Positions 21,375 through 30,282 of a DNA stretch of 39,966 nt are shown piece after piece. Position numbers and translations under genes: made by a program. Under the pieces are notes generated by a model, which was given only the letters and a program-made list of their open reading frames with translations, did not search any database and was not told the DNA's origin. How positions within the stretch are numbered: position 1 is the stretch's first letter; the number at the start of each line of letters is the position of its first letter. This DNA comes from Defluviitaleaceae bacterium (GTDB lineage: Bacteria; Bacillota; Clostridia; Lachnospirales; WQUN01), in NCBI GenBank assembly GCA_009781755.1, contig WQVD01000028.1, positions 1 through 39,966 on the forward strand, in the 5' to 3' direction.

Positions 21375-23282
21375 ATGTTTATAGATTACAAATCGCGTAT
21401 AAACGACCCTACAATTCACAAAATCATGGCGCACGCCTTATTCGACCCCTCACCGGAATGCATCGAAAAAGAAATCGCACTCATCAACAGCGACGATACG
21501 ACGCAATTTTTTGCATGGGTGGAAAAAGACATTCCTATCGGTATATGTAGTTATGAAATCCACGACAACAAAATCGAAGTACACCTCATCGCAGTAGCCG
21601 AGAATGCACGCGGGCGCGGCATTGGCGGCGCGATGATACGCGCGTTGCAAGCACGCCACCACAAGCCCATCGAGGCCGAAACCGACGACGATGCAGTGGC
21701 GTTCTACCAAAAAATCGGCTTCTCCGTGCATGCGTTCAGCCACGAAATGCGCGGTCAGCGGTATACCTGCGCACTCCCCTGCCCTACGCACCCGTTGTCG
21801 CGTCTATTACAAGACATTCCGCATACGGTTCTTTCGGGCGATGTTGACCGCGCCGTTGTTACTGCCACCATCGACTCCCGCGCGGTGTCGAAAAATGCGT
21901 TATTTATCTGCCTCAAAGGCTTGAACGTAGACGGGCATAAGTATATGATGGAAGCCACTCGTGCCGCTGCATCCGCCATTTTGGTGCAGGACAAAGACGC
22001 GGCAGAGGATTTCCTGCGCAACGCGCTTGCTGCCGATGCCAACGTAACCCTGCCCACGATTGTCCACGTCGATAACACACGCAAAGCCATGGGCGTTATT
22101 GCCGCCAATTTCCACCGGCACCCCGCGCGCAAGCTGCGTTTGGTGGGCGTCACCGGCACCAACGGCAAGACCACGTCCACCCACTTCATCGAGAACATAC
22201 TGCGTAAAAACGGGCGCAAAACGGGGCTCATCGGCACAGCGGGCGCATTGGTTGATGGCGTGGCATTGCCCATCGCCTTCGCCACCGCCACCACCCCCGA
22301 CCCCCTCGAATTACACGCCATTTTTGCCGAAATGGTGCGCTTGGGTGTGCAAGACGTGGTCATGGAAGTATCCTCCCACGCGCTGGCACTGCATAAAATG
22401 GAAGGCTTGGCCTTCGAAGTCGGCGTGTTCACCAACCTGACACAAGACCATTTGGACTTCCACGGCACGATGGAAAATTATCACGACGCCAAGGCGTTGC
22501 TTTTCAAAATCAGCAAATCCGCCGTCGTCAATGCCGACGACCCCAACACATCAACCATGCTCAAATTCTTCACCGGCGCACCGTGTTTGCGGTATAGCTT
22601 GCTACAAGAAACCGACCTATACGCACAAAACGTCCGCGTCACGTCCAACGGTATGACCTTCGACCTAACCACCGGTGTGGATACACAATCATACACCCTA
22701 CCCATTTTGGGGCGTTTTAACGTTTACAATTGCTTGGCCGCAATCGGTGTGGCTCAATTGCTGGGGCTTGCACCCAATGTTTTGCCACAAAGCATCGCCG
22801 CCATCGACCCCGTGCGTGGCCGCTTCCAACTCGTACCCAATGACCGCGGCGTGCTGGTCATCGTAGATTATGCCCACAGCCCCGACGGGCTGGAAAATAT
22901 TATCAAGGCCGTGCGCGATATCACCCCCGGGCGCGTCATCACCCTATTCGGCTGCGGCGGCGACCGCGACACCGAAAAACGCCCGCAAATGGGGTGCATC
23001 GCTGCACAATTATCCGATCATGTCATCATCACCTCCGACAACCCGCGCACTGAGCCACCCATGCAAATCATCCGCCAAACCGAAGCCGGCACACGCGATT
23101 TGAACACTCCCTACGAAATCCACGAAAACCGCCGCACCGCCATTCACGCAGGTATACAAATGTTGCGCGAAGGCGACGCCCTAATCATCGCAGGCAAAGG
23201 CCATGAGAACTACCAAATCATCGGCACAACCAAACACCACTTCGATGACGTTGAAGTGGCACGGGAGTTATTACTCCGCTAA
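21375..23282 (+). CDS. murE: GNAT acetyltransferase-MurE fusion (UDP-MurNAc-tripeptide synthetase)
   Basis: 635-aa fusion. Residues 1 to about 133 form a GNAT domain (IEVHLIAVAENARGRGIGGAMIRAL is the acetyl-CoA loop; VAFYQKIGFSVHAF the end). From about 137 on it is MurE, which adds the third residue to the peptidoglycan stem in the cytoplasm: VTGTNGKTTSTHF is the ATP loop, VFTNLTQDHLDFHGTMENYHDAK is conserved, and TSDNPRTEPP holds the DNPR motif of meso-DAP-adding enzymes. No stop, frameshift or ribosome site separates the parts; a TTG at the start of the MurE part has no site before it. MurE alone would be about 500 aa. AGGA lies upstream of ATG. Confidence 0.93.
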   Translation: MFIDYKSRINDPTIHKIMAHALFDPSPECIEKEIALINSDDTTQFFAWVEKDIPIGICSYEIHDNKIEVHLIAVAENARGRGIGGAMIRALQARHHKPIEAETDDDAVAFYQKIGFSVHAFSHEMRGQRYTCALPCPTHPLSRLLQDIPHTVLSGDVDRAVVTATIDSRAVSKNALFICLKGLNVDGHKYMMEATRAAASAILVQDKDAAEDFLRNALAADANVTLPTIVHVDNTRKAMGVIAANFHRHPARKLRLVGVTGTNGKTTSTHFIENILRKNGRKTGLIGTAGALVDGVALPIAFATATTPDPLELHAIFAEMVRLGVQDVVMEVSSHALALHKMEGLAFEVGVFTNLTQDHLDFHGTMENYHDAKALLFKISKSAVVNADDPNTSTMLKFFTGAPCLRYSLLQETDLYAQNVRVTSNGMTFDLTTGVDTQSYTLPILGRFNVYNCLAAIGVAQLLGLAPNVLPQSIAAIDPVRGRFQLVPNDRGVLVIVDYAHSPDGLENIIKAVRDITPGRVITLFGCGGDRDTEKRPQMGCIAAQLSDHVIITSDNPRTEPPMQIIRQTEAGTRDLNTPYEIHENRRTAIHAGIQMLREGDALIIAGKGHENYQIIGTTKHHFDDVEVARELLLR

Positions 23283-23409
23283 TATTGCTCCGTGGACTGC
23301 GTCAGCACCTCCTAGCATGCCTGCCGGGCACGCATCGTCGGCACTTCCTTGCCACGAATCAATATCAAACGGCAATCCTTGTTTAAATTTTTTTGGAGGG
23401 AGTAAGATT

Positions 23410-24789
23410 ATGCAGTTAATCATCCAAGAAATCGCCGCCGCATGCAACGGCCACCTCATGCACCCCGACGCGGTTGATTTGCGCGTTACCTCCATATGCA
23501 CCGACACACGCACCCTCGCGCCCGGTGCGCTTTTCGTACCGCTCAAGGGCGACAACTTCGACGGACACAACTACATCGCGCAAGCCGCCGCCGCCGGTGC
23601 CATCGTCGCTCTTACGGAAAACGAAACCAATGATTCTCCCATCCCCCTCATCCGCGTATCCTCCACGCACAAGGCATTGTTGGATTTGGCCGCATATTTC
23701 CGCCGTATACATAATATAAAAGTCGTAGCCGTCGCAGGCAGCGCAGGCAAAACCACCACCAAAGAAATGATCGCTGCCGTACTGGCGCAACGTTACAAAG
23801 TTAAAAAAACACCCGGCAATTTCAACAACCACATCGGCTTGCCCCTGTCCATTTTCCAACTAGAACCCGACGACCAAGTCCTGGTGCTGGAGATGGGTAT
23901 GAACCACGCCGGTGAAATCACCCCCCTGAGCCACACTGCCGCCCCCGACATCGCCGTCCTCACTTACATCGGTGACGAACATATGGAAAACTTCGCCAAC
24001 CACGAAGCCGTACTGCAAGCCAACTTGGAAATCGTAGACGGCATGGCACCCGGCAGCACCGTCGTCCTCAACGGCGACAACCCCTTGCTCACCGGCCCCA
24101 TCGCCGCGCAAAAAACGCAGCCGTTCACCGTGCATCGCTCTGCATCCGCCAACATCATGCAAGCCGAACCACGCGGATTGGCAGAAACGGTGTGCCACTT
24201 CCGCATCAACGATACGGACCTTCACCTCACCATTCCATTGCCCGGCAGCCACATGGCCATGAATGCCCTGCTCGCCGCCACCGTAGCCATCGAAATGGGA
24301 CTTACCCCGCAAGAAATCGCCAACGGCTTCGCATCCATGAACCCACCCGAAGGACGGCTCAGTGTCACGCAGGCCAACGGCATGACCCTCATCAACGACG
24401 CATACAACGCCAGCCCCGCATCCATGCAAGAGGCCATCAAGGTGCTGCTGTTGGAAACACCCCACAAAACCCAACGCCGCGTCTGCATCTTGGGCGATAT
24501 GTACGAGCTCGGTAATATTTCCGAACAACGTCACCGCGAAGTGGGCGCATTTGCTGAAGCTGCGGGCATTGACTTGTTGGTAGCCATCGGCCCGATGGCG
24601 CGTTGGTTGCACGAGGGGTATATCGCCGCGACAGAGCGCGTATTTTCTGCGCTGCACTTTGCCGATGTGGACACCTTTTTGGCACAATGGCAAACCATTT
24701 TATTCGCTAGGGATACCGTGCTGATCAAGGCATCCAACGGCATGAAATTTGACAAAATCGTTCGCACACTATCGGAGGAATGTTCATGA
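23410..24789 (+). CDS. murF: UDP-MurNAc-tripeptide-D-Ala-D-Ala ligase MurF
   Basis: 459-aa cytoplasmic ligase that adds D-Ala-D-Ala to complete the stem pentapeptide. The ATP loop is AVAGSAGKTTTKEM; NFNNHIGLPLSIF and EMGMNHAGEI are conserved MurF segments, and INDAYNASPASMQEA is the C-terminal signature. The length is normal. I choose ATG 23,410 because TTTGGAGGGAG lies just before it; the open frame upstream is not MurF. 127 bp separate it from murE, with no clear promoter seen. Confidence 0.95.
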   Translation: MQLIIQEIAAACNGHLMHPDAVDLRVTSICTDTRTLAPGALFVPLKGDNFDGHNYIAQAAAAGAIVALTENETNDSPIPLIRVSSTHKALLDLAAYFRRIHNIKVVAVAGSAGKTTTKEMIAAVLAQRYKVKKTPGNFNNHIGLPLSIFQLEPDDQVLVLEMGMNHAGEITPLSHTAAPDIAVLTYIGDEHMENFANHEAVLQANLEIVDGMAPGSTVVLNGDNPLLTGPIAAQKTQPFTVHRSASANIMQAEPRGLAETVCHFRINDTDLHLTIPLPGSHMAMNALLAATVAIEMGLTPQEIANGFASMNPPEGRLSVTQANGMTLINDAYNASPASMQEAIKVLLLETPHKTQRRVCILGDMYELGNISEQRHREVGAFAEAAGIDLLVAIGPMARWLHEGYIAATERVFSALHFADVDTFLAQWQTILFARDTVLIKASNGMKFDKIVRTLSEECS

Positions 24790-25748
24790 GCACTGCTGTA
24801 TATGCCGTATTGGTCGCATTCATCGCAAATATTATCTTGTGCCCATTATTGATTCCAACATTAACAAAATTTAAATTTGGGCAGTACATACGCAGCGATG
24901 GCCCCGCTTCCCACGGCAAAAAAACCGGCACGCCTACCATGGGCGGCATTGTTATCATTGCCGGATTTCTCATTTCTGCGCTTATTTTTATGCGAGACAA
25001 CCCGCAAGCACTGGCCATTGTGGGGGTAACTGTGGCATTCGGTTGCATTGGCTTCATGGACGATTATTTAAAAATTAAACGCAAGCAAAATTTGGGGCTG
25101 CGCGCATATCAGAAGTTTTTGGCATTGATGGTGGTTTCGATCGCGTTTGTGCTCTTTTGGCGTACATTGCCGGGATATTCTACGGCAATCATGGTTCCAT
25201 TCTTGCCGGACACGATGTTGGATCTGGGATTGCTATATCCGGCATTTGCTTGCTTGATATTTTTGAGCGCCACCAACGGGGCCAACCTGACCGATGGTTT
25301 GGACGGATTGGCGGCAGGAGTGACCGCGCTCATTGTCGTGTTTTTCATGTTTGCGGCTTGGATATTTGAATCGCCGGTTTTGCCGGTTACGGGGGCTGCA
25401 GTGGGTGCATTATTAGGCTTTTTGCTGTTTAATTCGCACCCGGCGCGGTTATTTATGGGAGACACGGGGTCGCTTGCGCTGGGGGGCTTTGTGGCGGCAG
25501 TTTCGTTGATGCTGGGCATGCCGCTATTCCTGCTGATTGTTGCGATTGTGTACGTCATGGAGACGTTGAGCGTCATCATCCAAGTGGGATATTTTAAACT
25601 GACGGGCGGCAAGCGGTTTTTCAAAATGGCACCCATCCACCACGCGTTCGAACTGTCCGGCTGGCCTGAAACGAAAGTCGTTGCGTTTTTCTACATCATC
25701 ACGGCAATGGCTTGCTTGCTAGGTTACTTGGCGATTATGGGAGTGTAA
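24786..25748 (+). CDS. mraY: Phospho-MurNAc-pentapeptide transferase MraY
   Basis: 320-aa integral membrane enzyme that makes lipid I from undecaprenyl phosphate. Around ten hydrophobic segments are visible, along with the catalytic motifs GFMDDYLKIKRKQNLGL, NGANLTDGLDGLA and ARLFMGDTGSLALGG. The HHH motif near the end reads PIHHAFE: the third His is Ala. The ATG (24,786) overlaps the stop of murF (ATGA), with GGAGG 8 bp before it; the ATG at 24,780 lies within murF. Confidence 0.94.
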   Translation: MSTAVYAVLVAFIANIILCPLLIPTLTKFKFGQYIRSDGPASHGKKTGTPTMGGIVIIAGFLISALIFMRDNPQALAIVGVTVAFGCIGFMDDYLKIKRKQNLGLRAYQKFLALMVVSIAFVLFWRTLPGYSTAIMVPFLPDTMLDLGLLYPAFACLIFLSATNGANLTDGLDGLAAGVTALIVVFFMFAAWIFESPVLPVTGAAVGALLGFLLFNSHPARLFMGDTGSLALGGFVAAVSLMLGMPLFLLIVAIVYVMETLSVIIQVGYFKLTGGKRFFKMAPIHHAFELSGWPETKVVAFFYIITAMACLLGYLAIMGV

Positions 25749-25749
25749 A

Positions 25750-27096
25750 ATGGATATAAACGGGAAAAAGGTACTCGTATGCGGTGCTGCGCGCAGTGGC
25801 ATTGCCGCCGCCAAATTATTAAACAAACACGGCGCGATGGTTACGTTGCAAGACATGAAGACGCAAATCGCCGAGGAAATATTAAACGACCCGCAATTGG
25901 TAGGCGTGGCATTTTTTTTAGGTAACGAACCCGACGACATTGTGGGCGGGTTTGATTTTATCGTCATCAGCCCCGGCATATCGATGTACAAACCATTTGT
26001 GCAACGCGCGCAATCGCTGGGTGTGCCTGTATGGGGCGAGGCGGAATTGGCCTATCGTTTTTGCTCGTGCCCGATGATTGCCATCACCGGCACCAACGGC
26101 AAAACCACCGTCACTACGCTGGTGGGCGAAATCATGAAACGCCACATTGCAGGCACCACGGTTGCGGGCAATATCGGCATCCCTATGACCGGCCAAGTGG
26201 AATCGTTGACCCCTGCCGATTATCTTGTGGCCGAAATCTCCAGCTTTCAATTAGAAACCGCCGTCGCCTTCCGCCCGCAGATAAGCGCGGTGTTGAACAT
26301 GACCGAAGACCATCTTGACCGCCACGGCGACATGGCCACATACATACAAATGAAGGCACGCATCTTCGCCAACCAAAAAGACGGCGATTTTGCGGTGCTT
26401 AACTACGAAAACGCCATCACGCGGGATATGAAGCCCCCGTGCCGCACGGTATGGTTTTCGGCTACGCGACTGCCGCGGATTTCTACGGGGGTTTACCTGC
26501 GCGATGCTTCGATTTTCGCGCGGTTGGATGAGGGCGATGAGGAGCAATTTATCGCGCAGTTGATGCATGTGCGCGCCCACCCAGAGAATGCGCTGGCGGC
26601 TACTGCCATTTGCTTGTGCGCGGGCGTTCCTGTGGATACGATTGCCGCAGGACTACGCGATTTCAAGGGCGTGGCGCATCGTTTGGAATTTGTGGAGACG
26701 ATTTATGGCGTGGATTATTACAATGATTCTAAGGCAACCAACACAGACGCAGCCATTCAAGGGCTCAAAGCCATGGGCCGCCCTGCGATATTAATTGCCG
26801 GCGGGTACGACAAGCAAACCGACTTCACCCCGTGGGTAGCGCACTTTGCCGAGCATGTGAAAAAGCTGCTGGTGATGGGGCAAACCGCCCCGCAAATCAT
26901 CGCCGCTTGCGATAAATTGGGCTTCTCGGAATATGAACAGGTGGATTCTTTGGAACATGCAGTGCAACGCGCCACCGCCTGCGCCGCCCCCGGCGAGAGT
27001 GTGCTGCTCTCACCCGCATGCGCCAGTTTTGATATGTTCGCTAACTTCGAGGAACGCGGCGATAAGTTTAAGGAACTGATACGGAGGCTCCCATGA
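25750..27096 (+). CDS. murD: UDP-MurNAc-L-alanine:D-glutamate ligase MurD
   Basis: 448-aa cytoplasmic ligase adding D-Glu to UDP-MurNAc-L-Ala. The N-terminal Rossmann part is VLVCGAARSGIAAAKLL. The ATP loop is AITGTNGKTTVTTLVGEI. ISSFQLETA and NMTEDHLDRHGDMATY are conserved MurD segments, and the C-terminal domain has YYNDSKATNTDAA and LLSPACASFDMFANFEERGDKF. It follows mraY after 1 bp and shares ATGA with the next gene. Normal length. Confidence 0.95.
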   Translation: MDINGKKVLVCGAARSGIAAAKLLNKHGAMVTLQDMKTQIAEEILNDPQLVGVAFFLGNEPDDIVGGFDFIVISPGISMYKPFVQRAQSLGVPVWGEAELAYRFCSCPMIAITGTNGKTTVTTLVGEIMKRHIAGTTVAGNIGIPMTGQVESLTPADYLVAEISSFQLETAVAFRPQISAVLNMTEDHLDRHGDMATYIQMKARIFANQKDGDFAVLNYENAITRDMKPPCRTVWFSATRLPRISTGVYLRDASIFARLDEGDEEQFIAQLMHVRAHPENALAATAICLCAGVPVDTIAAGLRDFKGVAHRLEFVETIYGVDYYNDSKATNTDAAIQGLKAMGRPAILIAGGYDKQTDFTPWVAHFAEHVKKLLVMGQTAPQIIAACDKLGFSEYEQVDSLEHAVQRATACAAPGESVLLSPACASFDMFANFEERGDKFKELIRRLP

Positions 27097-28313
27097 CCCA
27101 AACCCGACCGGCCGGACGCGGCACGGGAAGCGCACCCTACGGTACGCGCCCCAGACCCCGCACCAACCCCAACCAAACCAAGCCCACCACCTACGTCAAC
27201 GTAGGGCAAATGGACTACACGTTGTATTTAGTGGTCATTATTTTGGTTTGCATCGGCGTTATCATGGTGTTTTCAGCAAGCTATGTGACGGCTTCGCATC
27301 GCCTGGTATTTCGGCAGGATGCGTTCTTTTTCCTGCGACGCAATGGGTTGATGGCCATTGGTGGCTTTGTGGTCATGAATCTGGTGGCCAATGTGTATTA
27401 CGGCTGGTATCGCCCGTGGTCGCGGATGTTGTACATAGTAACGATGGTTTTGGTGCTGTTTGTCGTGTTTTTTGGTATTGAAGCGGGCGGCGGACAGCGT
27501 TGGCTTGGCATCCCCGGCACGGAAATCAATTTCCAGCCGTCCGAAATCGCCAAGCCTGCCATCATCTTTATGATGGCGTGGATGGTGAGCCAATACGAAA
27601 ACGGTTTGCGCAAATGGTCGGGGTTTTTTATTTTTTGCGCGGTGGCGGGCGCGATGTCGGTTTTGGTTATTATCACGGGCTTCTCGACAGGTTTGATTGT
27701 AACGGTTACGGCATTTGGCATGATTTTTATTGCCAGCCCGCATATTTTACGGTTTGTGATGGTGGGGGTTGCCGGGGTTGCCGGGTTTGCTGGGATTATT
27801 ATGTTTGGCGCGGGGTTCCGTGCTGCGCGAATTGAGGCTTGGCTGGATCCGTTTGCGTTCCATGACACGGTGGGTTTCCAAACCGTCCAATCCTTGTATG
27901 CCATTGCCAGCGGCGGGTTGTTTGGGCAAGGGATTGGCAATTCGCGGCAGGCCACATTTGTGCCAGAGGCGCACAACGACATTATTTTCGCCATCATTGC
28001 AGAAGAATTGGGGCTCATCGGTGCGGGTTTTATCATGCTGCTGTTTGTCATTTTTATTTGGCGCGGTATAAAAATTGCGCTGAACGCACCGGATACGTTT
28101 AGCTCCATGGTGGCCATCGGTATCGTGTTGACTATCGCGTTTCAGGCCATTATCAACATTGCCGTTGTTACCAACACCATTCCCAACACGGGGGTTACGC
28201 TGCCATTTATCAGCTACGGAGGCACGTCGCTGATTGTAAGTATGGCGCTGGCAGGGGTACTGCTGAATATCTCGCGCTACAGCAAAGACCGAAGCGGCGC
28301 ACCGCCGACTTAA
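27093..28313 (+). CDS. SEDS-family peptidoglycan polymerase (SpoVE/FtsW)
   Basis: 406-aa membrane protein with about ten spans. SEDS proteins polymerise glycan strands with a partner class B PBP, here most likely SpoVD of the same cluster. Signature parts: VFSASYVTA, GAGGGQRWLGIPG-like segment (GGGQRWLGI), EFQ-type EINFQPSEIAKPA, and the C-terminal NTIPNTGVTLPFISYGGTSL. The first ~40 residues are a Pro/Arg-rich cytoplasmic extension. It overlaps murD by 4 bp. Whether it is FtsW or SpoVE is not decided by sequence alone, but the gene order is that of spoVE. Confidence 0.92.
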   Translation: MTQTRPAGRGTGSAPYGTRPRPRTNPNQTKPTTYVNVGQMDYTLYLVVIILVCIGVIMVFSASYVTASHRLVFRQDAFFFLRRNGLMAIGGFVVMNLVANVYYGWYRPWSRMLYIVTMVLVLFVVFFGIEAGGGQRWLGIPGTEINFQPSEIAKPAIIFMMAWMVSQYENGLRKWSGFFIFCAVAGAMSVLVIITGFSTGLIVTVTAFGMIFIASPHILRFVMVGVAGVAGFAGIIMFGAGFRAARIEAWLDPFAFHDTVGFQTVQSLYAIASGGLFGQGIGNSRQATFVPEAHNDIIFAIIAEELGLIGAGFIMLLFVIFIWRGIKIALNAPDTFSSMVAIGIVLTIAFQAIINIAVVTNTIPNTGVTLPFISYGGTSLIVSMALAGVLLNISRYSKDRSGAPPT

Positions 28314-28325
28314 TTTTCAATGCAG

Positions 28326-28358
28326 TTTCAACCGGTTGCAAATTGCAACCGGTTGAAA
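28326..28358. promoter_or_regulatory. 33-bp perfect palindrome between the cell-wall and atp operons
   Basis: TTTCAACCGGTTGCAA-A-TTGCAACCGGTTGAAA: two perfect 16-bp arms around a single A, 12 bp after the SEDS stop. There is no T run afterwards, so a simple terminator is not convincing. The core resembles the palindrome at 3564-3590. Confidence 0.7.
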
Positions 28359-28429
28359 TCCATAAATGATATTTTAAAATGCACTCATGTACATTGGGTG
28401 TATTTTTTATGCGGAAATTTCCCCAAATC

Positions 28430-28459
28430 TTGACAGCGAAGTCACATTATGCAAATAAT
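28430..28459 (+). promoter_or_regulatory. Predicted promoter of the ATP synthase operon
   Basis: -35 TTGACA (28,430-28,435), 18-bp spacer, -10 AATAAT (28,454-28,459); atpZ starts at 28,491. Confidence 0.55.
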
Positions 28460-28490
28460 AGGACTCGTAAGAAAATGCGCGAGGTATGTC

Positions 28491-28715
28491 ATGCCCAAAC
28501 TCAGCAAAGAAGAACGCAAACGCATCTTTCGCGCGGCATCGTTGCTGACCCAACTGGCAGTGGGCACGATTTCCTGCATCGGACTTTCTATTTTTTGGGG
28601 CATTTTCTTGGACAACCGCTTGGGTACGAGTCCTGTATTTGTGCTCATCTTTGTCTTTGTGGGCATGGGCGCGGCTTTCAAATTTATGTATGACACTACC
28701 AAACGTGTGGAATAA
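28491..28715 (+). CDS. AtpZ-like small membrane protein of the ATP synthase operon
   Basis: 74-aa protein with two spans (LLTQLAVGTISCIGLSIFWGIFL and VFVLIFVFVGMGAAF) and a basic N-terminus; it fits the AtpZ/F0F1 assembly family that heads many atp operons. I take ATG 28,491, with GAGGT 5 bp before it, instead of the longer 28,449 reading. It may help assembly or carry Mg2+, as proposed for AtpZ/AtpI. Confidence 0.8.
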   Translation: MPKLSKEERKRIFRAASLLTQLAVGTISCIGLSIFWGIFLDNRLGTSPVFVLIFVFVGMGAAFKFMYDTTKRVE

Positions 28716-28736
28716 CACCGGCAGAAAGGACATGTG

Positions 28737-29186
28737 ATGAACAACTTCCCGTCAATGGATTTGTACGCAACACGCATGACTAAGGTTATCTGCCTGGTGT
28801 TTGTTTTAATTTCCGGCGGTGGGTTGCTTTTTTTCCGTGATTCTAATAGTGCGGTTTTTTCGTTGGGCGCGGCCATTTCTTGCGCGTCGAATATACTCAA
28901 GGTTTATTGGTTGAAAAATACCGTGGCGCGTGCAACTGCGCTGGATGCTTCTATGGGTTCCAATTTTGTACGCGGGCAGGGTATGTTGCGCATGTTTTTT
29001 ACGTTGGCCATTTTGGTGGGTGCCGGTTTCCTTTCGCAAATGGAAGCGCTGGGCATGCCATTTTTAGTCGGTGCGATTTTGGGACTGCTGTCTATGCCGC
29101 TGGCCGGTTATTCGATGGGTTTCTTCGCCCGCGCGGATTATATGAACAACACCGAATCCAACAAAGGAGCCGACACCGATGTTTGA
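28737..29186 (+). CDS. atpI: ATP synthase subunit I-like protein (AtpI)
   Basis: 149-aa membrane protein with four spans (ICLVFVLISGGGLLFF, FSLGAAISCASNILKVYW, LRMFFTLAILVGAGFL, FLVGAILGLLSMPLAGYSMGFF), the layout of AtpI, the chaperone for c-ring assembly. AAAGGA lies 6 bp before ATG 28,737. It overlaps atpB by 8 bp. Sequence is weakly conserved in this family, so position is part of the evidence. Confidence 0.75.
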   Translation: MNNFPSMDLYATRMTKVICLVFVLISGGGLLFFRDSNSAVFSLGAAISCASNILKVYWLKNTVARATALDASMGSNFVRGQGMLRMFFTLAILVGAGFLSQMEALGMPFLVGAILGLLSMPLAGYSMGFFARADYMNNTESNKGADTDV

Positions 29187-29871
29187 TGCAAATGTGCCCG
29201 TCCATGGCGTTATAACGATTAACGGCTTCGAATTGTGGATCACCAATACGGTGGTTATGGGTTGGGTCATTAGCGCAATTTTGATCATCTTCGCATTGAT
29301 TGTCCGCTTTAAATTGAAAAATTTCAAAGAACGCCCCACCGGCTTCCAAAACGCCGTCGAAATGATGGTAGACGCCTTTGAAGGCTTTATGAAAGCCAAC
29401 GGCAACCCTGCCATTGCATGGATGGGTGGTTGGTTTTTTACGTTGTTTACGTTTATTTTACTGGCCAATATAACGGGTATTTTCCCGGGGATGCGGCCGC
29501 CTACGGCAGACTGGCCGCTGCCACTGGCGTTGGCACTTACGACGTTTTTCTTCATCCAATTTTCCGGCATCCGTTACCGCGGGTGGAAATACGTCAAGGG
29601 CACGTACTTGAACCCGCATTGGCTCTTCCTTCCCGTTAATTTATTGGGCGAATTATCGCGCCCCATATCCCTTAGCTTCCGTATGTTTGGCAACATCTTG
29701 GGCGGGTTGATTTTGGTTACGCTTATGTACCAATTGACGCCCTTTTTTGCGCGGTTTGTTTTGCCCATTCCGCTGCATTTGATTTTTGACATTGCTTTCG
29801 GTGCCTTGCAGGCCTTTATATTTACCGTCCTTAGCTTGACCTTTGTAGGGTTGGCCGCGGCGGAAAGTTAA
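29179..29871 (+). CDS. atpB: ATP synthase subunit a
   Basis: 230-aa membrane stator subunit with five to six spans. The essential Arg is in LGELSRPISLSFRMFGNILGG. The C-terminal pair of helices (LPIPLHLIFDIAFGALQAFIFTVLSL) is typical. The subunit forms the ion half-channels for the c-ring. AAAGGAGC lies before ATG. Confidence 0.93.
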   Translation: MFDANVPVHGVITINGFELWITNTVVMGWVISAILIIFALIVRFKLKNFKERPTGFQNAVEMMVDAFEGFMKANGNPAIAWMGGWFFTLFTFILLANITGIFPGMRPPTADWPLPLALALTTFFFIQFSGIRYRGWKYVKGTYLNPHWLFLPVNLLGELSRPISLSFRMFGNILGGLILVTLMYQLTPFFARFVLPIPLHLIFDIAFGALQAFIFTVLSLTFVGLAAAES

Positions 29872-29990
29872 AATTGCAAGCCGAATAAAAATGCGCAAAG
29901 CGCATCCCGCAGCGAGGAAGCGGAGCAGGGCTTTGCCCGGCGAAGCGGCGGAGATTGTGGCAGCGCCCCATTTAAAAGGAGGCTACAAAC

Positions 29991-30281
29991 ATGCAACATC
30001 CACTAGCTTTTGTACTTGCCATTGCACACATCGCCGCCGTTATCGCATTGCTCAACGGTATTTTAACCACGATGGGACAAGCCAAAATTGCGGCGGCCGC
30101 CATCGAATCCATTGCCCGCCAGCCCGAAGCACGCGGCCCCATCGCCACCAACATGTTCGTCGGTTTGGCTATGGCAGAAACGTCCGGTATTTATGGCTTT
30201 GTTATCGCCATCTTGATTTTGTTTGCACGTCCGCTTATCGGCCCGTTTGTTGACTATTTAATGATTATGCCGGGCATGTAA
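29991..30281 (+). CDS. atpE: ATP synthase subunit c with Na+-type binding residues
   Basis: 96-aa two-helix protein that forms the rotor ring. The polar loop is ARQPEA (42-47). The ion-binding residues match the Na+ type: Gln30 in helix 1 and E63-T64-S65 with Tyr68 in helix 2. The spacings are the same as Gln32/Glu65/Tyr70 of the Ilyobacter ring. H+-type rings lack this combination. The C-terminus runs 15 residues further than many c subunits. AAAAGGAGG lies 7 bp before ATG. Confidence 0.94.
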   Translation: MQHPLAFVLAIAHIAAVIALLNGILTTMGQAKIAAAAIESIARQPEARGPIATNMFVGLAMAETSGIYGFVIAILILFARPLIGPFVDYLMIMPGM

Positions 30282-30282
30282 T

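Noticed and set aside
23283..23409. Upstream extension of murF to 23,203
   Set aside because: The added residues overlap the murE end in another frame and do not resemble MurF; a strong ribosome site precedes ATG 23,410.
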